From positions 3,782,001 through 3,846,000 of the forward strand of contig NZ_CP107931.1 in the NCBI RefSeq assembly GCF_036023875.1: DNA of 64,000 bases, read 5' to 3'. The notes beneath the pieces are model-generated. The model saw only the letters and a list, made by a program, of their open reading frames with translations. It had not been told where the DNA came from and searched no databases. Of the stretch, positions 23,778-31,682 are shown one piece after another (position 1 is the stretch's first letter; each line of letters begins with the position of its first letter). The translations under genes were made by a program, and so were the position numbers. The stretch comes from Mycobacterium sp. NBC_00419. GTDB taxonomy: Bacteria; Actinomycetota; Actinomycetes; Mycobacteriales; Mycobacteriaceae.

Positions 23778-24224
23778 ATGGACCGTCTCGACGACACCGA
23801 CGAGCGGATCCTGGCCGAGCTCGCCGAGCATGCGCGGGCGACGTTCGCCGAAATCGGCGCCCGGGTGAATCTGTCGGCGCCCGCGGTCAAGCGCCGGGTG
23901 GACCGGATGCTCGACAGCGGTGTCATCCGCGGCTTCACCACCGTCATCGACCGCAGCGCGCTGGGCTGGAACACCGAGGCCTACGTTCAGGTGTACTGCC
24001 ACGGCACGATCGCGCCAGATCAGTTGCGGGCGGCCTGGATTGACATCCCGGAGGTGATCAGCGCCGCCACCGTCACCGGCACCTCGGATGCGATCCTGCA
24101 CGTGCTGGCCCGCGACATGCGTCACCTGGAGGCGGCGCTGGAACGCATCCGCTCGAGTGCCGACATCGAGCGCAGCGAGAGCATCGTGGTGCTGTCGAAC
24201 CTGATCGACCGTTCACCGGCCTGA
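23778..24224 (+). CDS. Lrp/AsnC-family transcriptional regulator
   Basis: This 148-residue regulator has the N-terminal AsnC helix-turn-helix (DDTDERILAELAEHARATFAEIGARVNLS followed by AVKRRVDRMLDSGVIRGFT) and a C-terminal RAM ligand-binding domain. In the latter, the region VTGTSDAILHVLARDMRHLE carries the GxxD-type effector loop. It is divergent from the arginine/ornithine operon and corresponds to Rv2324. Expected effector is arginine or ornithine. A GAGG-containing site lies upstream of the ATG at 23778. Confidence 0.9.
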   Translation: MDRLDDTDERILAELAEHARATFAEIGARVNLSAPAVKRRVDRMLDSGVIRGFTTVIDRSALGWNTEAYVQVYCHGTIAPDQLRAAWIDIPEVISAATVTGTSDAILHVLARDMRHLEAALERIRSSADIERSESIVVLSNLIDRSPA

Positions 24225-24295
24225 TCAGCTAACCGGTCGGTCGGCAAGGTCGGGCTGGCTGACACATTCCGGCGCTGATCATGTAAGAACAGCAC

Positions 24296-25477
24296 GTGAT
24301 CAGTAGCGAGAATGGCATCGTCATCGTCGGCGGGGGACTGGCCGCCGCCCGCACCGCCGAGCAGTTGCGCAAGGCGGAGTACGCCGGCCCGGTCACCATC
24401 GTCAGCGACGAGGTGCACCTGCCTTATGACCGGCCGCCGCTGTCCAAGGACGTGTTGCATGCCGACCTTGACGACGTCGCACTCAAGCCCGCATCGTTCT
24501 ACGAGGACAACAACATCACGCTGCGCCTGGGCAGCGCGGCCCGGTCGCTGGACACCGCCGCGCGTACCCTCACGCTGACCGACGGCTCGGTACTGGCCTA
24601 CGACGAGCTGGTGATCGCGACCGGCCTGATCCCCAAACGCATTCCGTCGTTCCCGGACCTCGAGGGCATCCGGGTGCTGCGCAACTTCGACGAGGCGCTG
24701 GCCTTGCGCACCCATGCGGCCTCGGCCCGCAACGCGGTCATCATCGGCGCGGGCTTCATCGGCTGTGAGGTCGCGGCGAGCCTGCGCAAACTGGGCGTGG
24801 CCGTGGTGCTGGTGGAGCCGCAGCCGGCGCCGCTGGCGTCGGTGCTCGGTGAGCAGGTCGGCAATCTGGTGACCCGGCTGCACCGCGCCGAGGGCGTCGA
24901 CGTCCGGACCGGCGTCGGGGTGGCCGAGGTTCGTGGCGACGACGGCCATGTCGGCACCGTGGTGCTGGCCGACGGCAGCGAACTGCCTGCCGACCTGGTG
25001 GTGGTTGGCATCGGCTCGCGCCCGGCCACCGACTGGCTGGCGGACAGCGGCATCGAGGTGGACAACGGTGTGGTCTGCGACGCGGCGGGGCGCACCAGTG
25101 CCGCGAACGTGTGGGCGCTCGGCGATGTCGCCTCCTGGCGTGATGCCACGGGACATCAAGCCCGCGTGGAACATTGGAGCAATGTCGCCGAGCAGGCGCG
25201 GGTGGTGGTGCCGGCGCTGCTGGGCCAGGACCCGCCCGACGTCGTCGTCGTGCCGTATTTCTGGAGCGATCAGTACGACGTGAAGATCCAGTGCCTCGGT
25301 GAGCCCGAGGCCACCGACGTCGTGCATGTCGTCGAGGATGACGGCCGCAAGTTCCTGGCGTTCTATGAGCGCGACGGGGCGGTGGTCGGGGTGGTCGGCG
25401 GCGGCATGCCGGGCAAGGTCATGAAGACCCGCGCCAAGATCGCCGCCGGCGCACCGATCGCCGACGTCCTGGGCTGA
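24296..25477 (+). CDS. Ferredoxin reductase-type FAD-dependent oxidoreductase (Rv0688-like)
   Basis: This 393-residue flavoprotein resembles the NADH-dependent reductases of ferredoxin/rubredoxin in oxygenase and P450 systems. The FAD motif IVIVGGGLAAARTAEQLR, LPYDRPPLSKDVL, ELVIATGLIPKR, the NAD motif VIIGAGFIGCEVAASLR and the late FAD motif VWALGDVASW are all present. A C-terminal reductase domain follows (VPYFWSDQYDVKIQ). The GTG at 24296 is close to a likely transcription start, possibly leaderless. It is the counterpart of Rv0688. An electron partner is not encoded next to it. Confidence 0.88.
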   Translation: MISSENGIVIVGGGLAAARTAEQLRKAEYAGPVTIVSDEVHLPYDRPPLSKDVLHADLDDVALKPASFYEDNNITLRLGSAARSLDTAARTLTLTDGSVLAYDELVIATGLIPKRIPSFPDLEGIRVLRNFDEALALRTHAASARNAVIIGAGFIGCEVAASLRKLGVAVVLVEPQPAPLASVLGEQVGNLVTRLHRAEGVDVRTGVGVAEVRGDDGHVGTVVLADGSELPADLVVVGIGSRPATDWLADSGIEVDNGVVCDAAGRTSAANVWALGDVASWRDATGHQARVEHWSNVAEQARVVVPALLGQDPPDVVVVPYFWSDQYDVKIQCLGEPEATDVVHVVEDDGRKFLAFYERDGAVVGVVGGGMPGKVMKTRAKIAAGAPIADVLG

Positions 25478-25494
25478 CCTCGACCTACAGCCGG

Positions 25495-26754
25495 CTAGAA
25501 CTGGCCGAGGTAGAAGCGGCCCCCCTGATCGTCGGCGCATTCGGTCATCAACCCGTAGGGCTGCTGGGCCGGTTCGGTGATGATGCGCCCGCCGGCGTCG
25601 TGGACCCGTCCTACGGCAGCGTCGATGTCGGCCACCGTCCACATCGGCACGGTCGACGGCTGGGGTGAGCCGCCCGCGACACCCGCCATCGGCTGGGTGT
25701 CGCCGATCTGCCACCCGTCGTCGACTCGGCCCGGCTCGAAGGACCAGCCGAACAACGCGCCGTAGAAGTCCCGGAACAGTGCCGCCTGGCCGACCTCGTA
25801 GGTGACGTAGGACAGCTCACCCGGCCCGGCCCCGTTGAGCAGCGGCCGGCGCTGGCCCGGCTCCGGGGCGTAGACCCCGAACGGGTTGCCCGCCGGATCG
25901 GTGGCGTCGAACCCCTCGCCGACGGGGAATCGGCGTTGTGCACCGACGCGCCCCCCTGCCGCCGTCACGGCGGCCTGGGCCGCCGCGAGATCGGCGACCG
26001 CGTAGCAGCAGAACAGGGTGCTGGGCTCGCCCGCCGACAGACCAATGCGCTCAACGGAATTCGTCACCTCGCCGCGGGAGTCGACCGTCCAGCCCAGGAC
26101 ATGGCCGTAGAACACCGCAGCAAGATCCACGTCGGGGGTGCAGACGCTGGTGTAGCCGATGTCGCCGGGGCGGATCAGCTCGGCTAGCGGTCCGCTGATC
26201 ATCCAGCGATGGCCGAACGGGTCGCGGATGGTCGCCGAGCGCGACCCGTGTGCCTGGTAGGGCTCGCGCTCCACCCGGGCGCCGTGCCCGCGCGCGCGGG
26301 TCAGCACCGCGTCGGTGTCGGGCACGTGCAGCATCAGGCTGACCGACGTCCACTCCGGCGCCGGCGCCCGCAGCCCCATCTCGATGAACTCGTCGGCGAG
26401 GTAGAGGACACCGCCGCCGATCGCCAGCTCGGCATGCCCGATGCGGCCGTCGTCCATCACGATCGGGTCGCCGAGCAGTTCGGCGGACAGGGCGTCGCGA
26501 TACCAGGCGATGGCAGCGCGCCCATCGGCGACCGTCAGGTACGGCAGCGCCGCGGGCCGCGGCGGCTCGGCGGCCGCCGGGGCGTTTTCGGTCAGCGCGG
26601 TGAGTGCCGATGTGGTGGTGCTCATCTCGACTCCTTGTGATCCGGGTGGCAGGGACAGTGCCGACTCCAGCCGTGCCCGCAGGCGCGCGGCGAAGGCCGG
26701 ATTCGGGGCTACCGGAGGATCTTCGGCGTTCAGCACATTCAACGGATCGGTCAC
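25495..26754 (-). CDS. Triple VOC (glyoxalase) domain protein linked to ECF sigma factor
   Basis: This 419-residue protein begins with a short helical segment (about residues 15-35, PNPAFAARLRARLESAL) and a Ser/Thr/Ala linker. Three VOC/glyoxalase-fold domains follow at about residues 70-190, 198-310 and 318-419. The first keeps the ATIRDPFGHRWMIS ending. The second and third keep FGVYAPEP and MTECADDQGGRFYLGQF endings. The GTG at 26754 overlaps the sigma factor stop by four bases. An internal ATG after the linker could make a shorter form. Coupling to a sigma factor suggests a regulatory or ligand-sensing role. It resembles Rv0690c by position. Confidence 0.8.
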   Translation of the reverse strand: MTDPLNVLNAEDPPVAPNPAFAARLRARLESALSLPPGSQGVEMSTTTSALTALTENAPAAAEPPRPAALPYLTVADGRAAIAWYRDALSAELLGDPIVMDDGRIGHAELAIGGGVLYLADEFIEMGLRAPAPEWTSVSLMLHVPDTDAVLTRARGHGARVEREPYQAHGSRSATIRDPFGHRWMISGPLAELIRPGDIGYTSVCTPDVDLAAVFYGHVLGWTVDSRGEVTNSVERIGLSAGEPSTLFCCYAVADLAAAQAAVTAAGGRVGAQRRFPVGEGFDATDPAGNPFGVYAPEPGQRRPLLNGAGPGELSYVTYEVGQAALFRDFYGALFGWSFEPGRVDDGWQIGDTQPMAGVAGGSPQPSTVPMWTVADIDAAVGRVHDAGGRIITEPAQQPYGLMTECADDQGGRFYLGQF

Positions 26755-27266
26755 TGGACGCCTCCTTCCGGATAGAGGTTTCGAAAGGCCCGGCGGGCCC
26801 GTACCAACAGCGCTTCGGTGGCGTGCACGGTGCGACCCATCAGTCGTGCGCACTCGGGTACCGAACAGTCGTCCATGTAGCGCAGCGCCAGCACCGTGCG
26901 GTGGACGTCCGGCAATCGGGCGAGCACGCTCTCGGCGACGAGCCGGTCCAATTCGGCCTCCCAGCCGTCGTCGGCCTGCGCGTCGGGCACGTCGGCGACG
27001 GTGATGGTCTCGCGGTACTGGCGGCGCCGGTAGTGGTCAGCCAACTTGTGCCGGGCCACCCCGAGCAGCCAGGGCACCGCAATCGGCGGCGGCTGCGGGC
27101 GGCGCGCGGCGTCCATGGCGGCCAGGAACGTCTCGGAGGTGAGGTCCTCGGCGGTGGCGCGGTCCGGGCAGCGGCGCACGAAGTAGCCGTACACCACCGG
27201 AAGTGCGTCGTCGTACAACTGCAGCAGCCGGCGCGGGGCATCGGTGACGTCCGGATCCGCGCTCAC
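26751..27266 (-). CDS. ECF-type RNA polymerase sigma factor
   Basis: This 171-residue protein has sigma region 2 (residues about 15-75, ATAEDLTSETFLAAMDAARR and VPWLLGVARHKLADHYRRR) and region 4 (LDRLVAESVLARLPDVHRTVLALRYMDD, then SVPECARLMGRTVHATEALLVRARRAF). There is no obvious anti-sigma gene. Instead the downstream overlapping gene encodes a triple VOC protein. It starts 48 bases after mftR on the same strand, so the three genes may share a transcript. Confidence 0.88.
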   Translation of the reverse strand: MSADPDVTDAPRRLLQLYDDALPVVYGYFVRRCPDRATAEDLTSETFLAAMDAARRPQPPPIAVPWLLGVARHKLADHYRRRQYRETITVADVPDAQADDGWEAELDRLVAESVLARLPDVHRTVLALRYMDDCSVPECARLMGRTVHATEALLVRARRAFRNLYPEGGVQ

Positions 27267-27314
27267 ACTTCTATCGTCGTCGCGCGGGGCCGAACTCCGA
27301 CGGTCCTGCGCGAT

Positions 27315-27947
27315 TTATTTCGGCGAAGCGACCCGGTCGAGCCCGCCGAGGCCGTGGGCCACCGCGTCGAAGGCGTCGCCGAGTGCTCGCGGCAGCGCCA
27401 CCGACTCGTCGGCGAGCCAGTACTCGTAGGCCGACAGCGCCACCCCGAGCATCAGCCAGGCCACCGACTGCGGCACCAGATCACCGGCTTTGGCGCCGGT
27501 GCGCTCGGCCACGAAGGCCGCCACCACACCGCGCCAGCCGGCATACATGGTCATCGAGTGGGCCTGCAGCTCGGCGGTCTGCAGGATCACCCGCATCCGC
27601 TGGCGGTGGCGCTGCGTCTCGGACTCGTCAAAGGTGTTGAACGCCAGCAGGGCTGCGCGCAGCGCGGCGCCGATGGGCAGCTCGGGGCTGGCTGCGTCGA
27701 GCAGGCTGCGGAAGTGCTGCAGGTGGGAATCGAAGTCGCCCCACGGGATGGCGTTCTTCGACGAGTAGTAGCGAAAGAGCGTGCGCCGCGCGATGCCCGA
27801 GGCCTGCGCGACGTCCTCGACGCTGACCTCCCCGAAGCCGTAGGTGGCGAACAGGTCCAGCGCGACGTCGGTGATGTGGTCCTGGGTGGTGGAGCGCCGA
27901 CGACCGACCCGGGCCCCCGGCTCACCTGCCGAACCACCCGCCATCAA
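27315..27947 (-). CDS. mftR: Mycofactocin system regulator MftR (TetR family)
   Basis: This 210-residue TetR-family protein has the helix-turn-helix [43 protein letters not shown] (about residues 25-70; given here in full family context only as [19 protein letters not shown]). It is divergent from mftA with an 89-base gap, the invariant position of mftR (Rv0691c). MftR is known to repress the mft genes and to respond to long-chain acyl-CoA. The downstream genes on its strand are an ECF sigma factor and a triple VOC protein. Confidence 0.92.
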   Translation of the reverse strand: MMAGGSAGEPGARVGRRRSTTQDHITDVALDLFATYGFGEVSVEDVAQASGIARRTLFRYYSSKNAIPWGDFDSHLQHFRSLLDAASPELPIGAALRAALLAFNTFDESETQRHRQRMRVILQTAELQAHSMTMYAGWRGVVAAFVAERTGAKAGDLVPQSVAWLMLGVALSAYEYWLADESVALPRALGDAFDAVAHGLGGLDRVASPK

Positions 27948-27955
27948 CCCACCTC

Positions 27956-27984
27956 TTCCGTTTCGGCACTCGATGCCATATTCT
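27956..27984 (+). promoter_or_regulatory. Candidate mftA promoter
   Basis: TTCCGT (27956-27961) and TATTCT (27979-27984) are 17 bases apart and fit a weak SigA-type promoter reading into mftA. The TATTCT box lies just before the inverted repeat at 27991-28009. Confidence 0.35.
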
Positions 27985-27990
27985 GGCGAC

Positions 27991-28009
27991 CTCGATCACA
28001 ATTGTCGAG
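27991..28009. promoter_or_regulatory. Candidate MftR operator
   Basis: CTCGA (27991-27995) and TCGAG (28005-28009) are inverted around an inner ACAATTGT palindrome (27998-28005). The element sits between the candidate -10 box and the mftA start, where TetR repressor binding would block transcription. The identification as the MftR site is inferred from position only. Confidence 0.4.
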
Positions 28010-28036
28010 AACCCAGGCAGAGAAAGGGTGCTTTTG

Positions 28037-28132
28037 ATGGAGCCGAGCCAGAACACCGAGGTTGAGAACGAGTTGGTGACCGAGACCCTCGTCGAAGAGG
28101 TCTCGATCGACGGGATGTGCGGGGTCTACTGA
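28037..28132 (+). CDS. mftA: Mycofactocin precursor peptide MftA
   Basis: This 31-residue ribosomal peptide is the precursor of the redox cofactor mycofactocin. It reads [18 protein letters not shown] followed by [13 protein letters not shown]. The C-terminal IDGMCGVY is the invariant signature, and the last Val-Tyr pair becomes the cofactor core. AGAAAGGG lies 8 bases before the ATG. A GTG 9 bases upstream is in frame but overlaps that site. mftB starts 2 bases after the stop. The gene is short enough to be missed by automatic gene calling. Confidence 0.97.
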   Translation: MEPSQNTEVENELVTETLVEEVSIDGMCGVY

Positions 28133-28134
28133 CC

Positions 28135-28449
28135 GTGCCCGCCCACGCTGTGGGCGATCCGGCTGTGGCCGGGTCGAGCTTCGACCCGGCCCGCAGCTGG
28201 CGTCTGCATCCTCAGGTGGCGGTGCGACCCGAGCCGTTCGGTGCACTGCTCTACCACTTCGGCACCAGGAAGCTGTCCTTCCTCAAGAACCGGACGATCC
28301 TAGCCGTCGTCGAGTCGCTGTCCGAATATCCGGACGTGCACTCGGCCCTGCGTGCCGCCGGCGTCGAATCCGACGCCGAGGCGCCCTATCTGCATGCCCT
28401 CGGCGTCCTCGCCTCCTCGAACATGTTGACCTGCAAGGAAACCCAATGA
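28135..28449 (+). CDS. mftB: Mycofactocin peptide chaperone MftB
   Basis: This 104-residue protein is the RiPP recognition element that binds MftA and presents it to MftC. The conserved WRLHPQVAVRPEPFGALLYHFGTRKLSFLKN block (about residues 22-52; core PEPFGALLYHFGTRKLSFLK) forms the peptide-binding winged helix. The GTG start at 28135 lies 2 bases after the mftA stop, and the end overlaps mftC in an ATGA junction. A 5' in-frame extension would overlap mftA and is not needed. Confidence 0.95.
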   Translation: MPAHAVGDPAVAGSSFDPARSWRLHPQVAVRPEPFGALLYHFGTRKLSFLKNRTILAVVESLSEYPDVHSALRAAGVESDAEAPYLHALGVLASSNMLTCKETQ

Positions 28450-29615
28450 CCTCGGTAGCACCGGTACCCCGGCTGATCGAGCAGTTCGAGCACGGCTTGG
28501 ACGCGCCTATCTGCCTGACCTGGGAACTGACCTACGCCTGCAACCTGGCCTGCGTGCACTGCTTGTCCTCCTCGGGCAAACGCGATCCGCGTGAGCTGTC
28601 GACCGACCAGTGCAAAGCGATCATCGACGAGCTCGAGCGCATGCAGGTGTTCTACGTCAACATCGGCGGTGGCGAACCCACGGTGCGCCCCGACTTCTGG
28701 GAGCTGGTCGACTACGCCACCGCCCATCACGTGGGAGTGAAGTTCTCCACCAACGGCGTTCGCATCACCCCCGAGGTGGCTGCGAAGCTGGCCGCCAGTG
28801 ACTACGTCGACGTCCAGATCTCCCTGGACGGCGCGACCGCGGAGGTCAACGACGCCGTACGCGGCCCGGGATCGTTCGCGATGGCCATCCGCGCGCTGGA
28901 GAATCTCGCCGCGGCCGGCTTCTCCGACGCCAAGATCTCGGTGGTCGTCACGCGGCACAACGTCGACCAGCTCGACGACTTCAAGGCGCTCGCCGACCGC
29001 TTCGGCGCAACCCTGCGGATCACCCGGCTGCGCCCGTCGGGCCGCGGTGCCGATGTGTGGGACGAGCTGCACCCCACCGCCGACCAACAGGTCCAGCTCT
29101 ACAACTGGCTGGTGGCCAGGGGCGACGGGGTGCTCACCGGTGACTCGTTCTTCCACCTGTCGGGCCTGGGTGCACCGGGCGCGCTGGCGGGGCTGAACAT
29201 GTGCGGTGCCGGCCGAGTCGTCTGCCTGATCGATCCCGTCGGCGACGTGTACGCCTGCCCGTTCGCCATCCACGACCGCTTCCTGGCCGGAAACATCGTG
29301 TCCGACGGCGGTTTCGATAATGTCTGGAAGAACGCCCCGCTGTTCCGTGAGCTGCGCGAGCCGCAGTCCGCCGGAGCCTGCGGAAGCTGCGGGCACTACG
29401 ACAGCTGCCGCGGCGGCTGTATGGCGGCCAAGTTCTTCACCGGCCTTCCGCTGGACGGTCCGGACCCGGAGTGCGTCGAAGGCTACGGCGCGTACGGGCT
29501 GGCCGCCGAGCGGGACAAGCCCCGACCCAGTGCCGACCACTCCCGTGGCAAGCCGATCATGCTGACGCTGGCCACCCGCCCGCCGGCCAAGCCCTGTAAC
29601 GAAAGTCCGATCTAG
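28446..29615 (+). CDS. mftC: Mycofactocin maturase MftC (radical SAM)
   Basis: This 389-residue radical SAM/SPASM enzyme oxidatively decarboxylates the C-terminal Tyr of MftA and then cross-links it to the preceding Val. The SAM cluster motif CxxxCxxC is at Cys32, Cys36 and Cys39 (TYACNLACVHCLSS). GGGEPTVRP follows as the SAM-binding GGE motif. The C-terminal SPASM cysteines appear in MCGAGRVVCLIDPVGDVYAC and SAGACGSCGHYDSCRGGC. It overlaps mftB by four bases, and mftD starts 2 bases after its stop. Confidence 0.97.
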   Translation: MTSVAPVPRLIEQFEHGLDAPICLTWELTYACNLACVHCLSSSGKRDPRELSTDQCKAIIDELERMQVFYVNIGGGEPTVRPDFWELVDYATAHHVGVKFSTNGVRITPEVAAKLAASDYVDVQISLDGATAEVNDAVRGPGSFAMAIRALENLAAAGFSDAKISVVVTRHNVDQLDDFKALADRFGATLRITRLRPSGRGADVWDELHPTADQQVQLYNWLVARGDGVLTGDSFFHLSGLGAPGALAGLNMCGAGRVVCLIDPVGDVYACPFAIHDRFLAGNIVSDGGFDNVWKNAPLFRELREPQSAGACGSCGHYDSCRGGCMAAKFFTGLPLDGPDPECVEGYGAYGLAAERDKPRPSADHSRGKPIMLTLATRPPAKPCNESPI

Positions 29616-29617
29616 AC

Positions 29618-30808
29618 ATGGCACGTGATACCTGGTTCGAAACCGTCGCAATCGCGCAGGAGCGCTCCAAGAAGCGCCTGCCCAAGTCGGTGTACGCCGC
29701 GCTGATCGCCGGCAGCGAAAAGGGCCTGACGATCTCCGACAACGTCGAGGCGTTCGGCGAGCTCGGCTTCGCCCCCCACGTCATCGGCGCATGCGCCAAG
29801 CGCGATATGGCGACAACCGTTATGGGACAGGATATTTCGCTTCCGGTCTTGATATCGCCGACCGGTGTGCAGGCGGTGCACCCCGACGGTGAGGTGGCCG
29901 TCGCGCGCGCGGCGGCGGCCCGCGGAACCGCGATGGGGCTGTCCTCGTTCGCCAGCAAGCCCGTCGAAGAGGTCGTCGCCGCCAACCCCAAGACCTTCTT
30001 CCAGATCTACTGGCTGGGCGACCGCGACGCCATCGCGGCGCGGGCCGACCGGGCCCGGGCCGCCGGTGCGGTCGGGCTGATCGTCACCACCGACTGGAGT
30101 TTCTCGCACGGCCGGGACTGGGGCAGCCCCAAGATCCCCGAGAAGATGAACCTGGCCTCCATCGTGAAGCTGTCGCCGGAGGGCCTGGTCCGGCCCCGGT
30201 GGTTCCTGGAATGGGCCAAGACGCTGCGCCCACCGGCACTGAGCGTGCCCAATCAGGGCCCACGTGGCGAGGGCGGCCCGCCGTTCTTCCAGGCGTACGG
30301 CGAGTGGATGGGCACGCCCCCGCCAACGTGGGAGGACATCGCCTGGCTGCGTGAGTACTGGGGCGGACCCTTCATGCTCAAGGGCGTGACGCGTGTCGAT
30401 GACGCCAAACGTGCTGTCGATGCCGGTGTTTCGGCGATATCGGTGTCTAACCACGGCGGCAACAACATCGACGGCACCCCGGCTGCCATCCGGGCGCTGC
30501 CTGCGGTGGCCGAGGCAGTCGGTGATCAGATCGAGGTTCTGCTCGACGGCGGCATCCGCCGGGGCAGCGACGTGGTCAAGGCGCTGGCGCTGGGCGCCCG
30601 CGCGGTGATGATCGGCCGGGCCTACCTGTGGGGCCTGGGCGCCGCGGGGCAGGCGGGCGTGGAGAACGTCCTGGACATCCTCTCCGGCGGGATCGACTCG
30701 GTCCTGCGCGGGCTGGGCAAGGCCTCGATCCACGACTTGACTGCCGAGGACGTCTTGATGCCTCCCGGCTTCGCACGAGCGCTGGGCGTGCCGCCGGCCG
30801 CGGACTGA
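29618..30808 (+). CDS. mftD: Mycofactocin FMN-dependent oxidase MftD (LldD1)
   Basis: This 396-residue FMN enzyme of the lactate/glycolate oxidase fold converts the cyclised Val-Tyr product AHDP to premycofactocin (PMFT). Family motifs include LPVLISPTGVQAVHPDGEVA, the segment KGVTRVDDAKRAVDAG (catalytic Lys), ISVSNHGGNNIDGTPA (catalytic His) and VLLDGGIRRGSDVVKALALG. The length equals that of M. tuberculosis LldD1 (Rv0694). It follows mftC directly. A GC-rich hairpin separates it from mftE. Confidence 0.95.
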   Translation: MARDTWFETVAIAQERSKKRLPKSVYAALIAGSEKGLTISDNVEAFGELGFAPHVIGACAKRDMATTVMGQDISLPVLISPTGVQAVHPDGEVAVARAAAARGTAMGLSSFASKPVEEVVAANPKTFFQIYWLGDRDAIAARADRARAAGAVGLIVTTDWSFSHGRDWGSPKIPEKMNLASIVKLSPEGLVRPRWFLEWAKTLRPPALSVPNQGPRGEGGPPFFQAYGEWMGTPPPTWEDIAWLREYWGGPFMLKGVTRVDDAKRAVDAGVSAISVSNHGGNNIDGTPAAIRALPAVAEAVGDQIEVLLDGGIRRGSDVVKALALGARAVMIGRAYLWGLGAAGQAGVENVLDILSGGIDSVLRGLGKASIHDLTAEDVLMPPGFARALGVPPAAD

Positions 30809-30815
30809 GGTCCCG

Positions 30816-30888
30816 GGGGAGCCGGCCCGGTGTGGCTGGCGTGACGGACGGGACGGCGGTGAACCCGCCGGGCCCGCCCAGGCTCCCC
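30816..30888 (+). other. GC-rich extended hairpin between mftD and mftE
   Basis: The 127-base mftD-mftE gap holds nested inverted repeats: GGGGAGCC (30816-30823) with GGCTCCCC (30881-30888), GGCCCGG (30824-30830) with CCGGGCC (30868-30874), and an inner CGGCGG (30854-30859) with CCGCCG (30865-30870). There is no T-run. It may stabilise or attenuate the transcript between the two halves of the cluster. The alternatives cannot all pair at once. Confidence 0.4.
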
Positions 30889-30935
30889 AAAGCGAAAGAA
30901 ATCGGTATCTCTAGCGAACAATTGGCGCATACCAG

Positions 30936-31682
30936 GTGAATTCGGCCTACCATCGGCGCGTGGCGCAGCGGAGCGAGTTGGGTAACTCGACATCGGGACA
31001 ACTCCGCGGCACCTCTCCGACGATCTTGATTCCGGTCGGCTCCACCGAACAGCACGGTCCGCACCTGCCGTTGGATACCGACACCCGGATCGCGACCGCC
31101 GTGGCGTCTACGGTCACCGACCGACTCGACCGCGATACTGACTCCGGCAAGTACCTGCTGGCTCCCGCGATCGCCTACGGCGCTTCCGGTGAGCACGAGG
31201 GCTTCCCCGGCACCGTGTCGATCGGTACCGAGGTGCTGACCGCCGTCCTGGTCGAATACGGCCGCTCGGCGTGCGGCTGGGCTGATCGGATCGTTTTCGT
31301 CAACGGCCACGGCGGCAACCTGGAGGCGATGCGGTCCGCGGTCGCCCAGCTGCGGCGGGAGGGTCGCGACGCGGCCTGGAGCCCGTGCGTCGCGCAGGAC
31401 GGCGATGCCCACGCCGGGCACACGGAAACATCTGTATTGCTACATATTTCGCCTGCCGACGTGCGGACCGAGGACTGGTGTAGCGGGAACCGGGAGCCAC
31501 TGGCTACCCTGTTGCCCCAGATGCGCAGTGGGGGAGTTGCCGCGGTGAGTGAGGTGGGCGTGCTGGGTGACCCGACGACGGCGACCGCGCTCGACGGCGA
31601 ACGCATCTTCAGCCAGATGGTCGCCGACTGTTACCGGCGCGTGCAGCGGTGGAGCCCTGCTCCCGACGGAATGCTCTTATGA
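30936..31682 (+). CDS. mftE: Mycofactocin peptidase MftE (creatininase family)
   Basis: This 248-residue metallopeptidase releases the modified C-terminal dipeptide from MftA. Creatininase-family metal ligands are visible in [32 protein letters not shown] and the Asp/His/Glu set around [16 protein letters not shown]. The GTG at 30936 gives a start (MNSAYHRRV) like that of Rv0695. It has no strong ribosome binding site. It ends in an ATGA overlap with mftF. Confidence 0.95.
   Translation: MNSAYHRRVAQRSELGNSTSGQLRGTSPTILIPVGSTEQHGPHLPLDTDTRIATAVASTVTDRLDRDTDSGKYLLAPAIAYGASGEHEGFPGTVSIGTEVLTAVLVEYGRSACGWADRIVFVNGHGGNLEAMRSAVAQLRREGRDAAWSPCVAQDGDAHAGHTETSVLLHISPADVRTEDWCSGNREPLATLLPQMRSGGVAAVSEVGVLGDPTTATALDGERIFSQMVADCYRRVQRWSPAPDGMLL

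Noticed and set aside
28028..28036. Upstream GTG start for mftA
   Set aside because: It overlaps the purine-rich ribosome binding site, while ATG at 28037 has proper spacing and matches known precursors.
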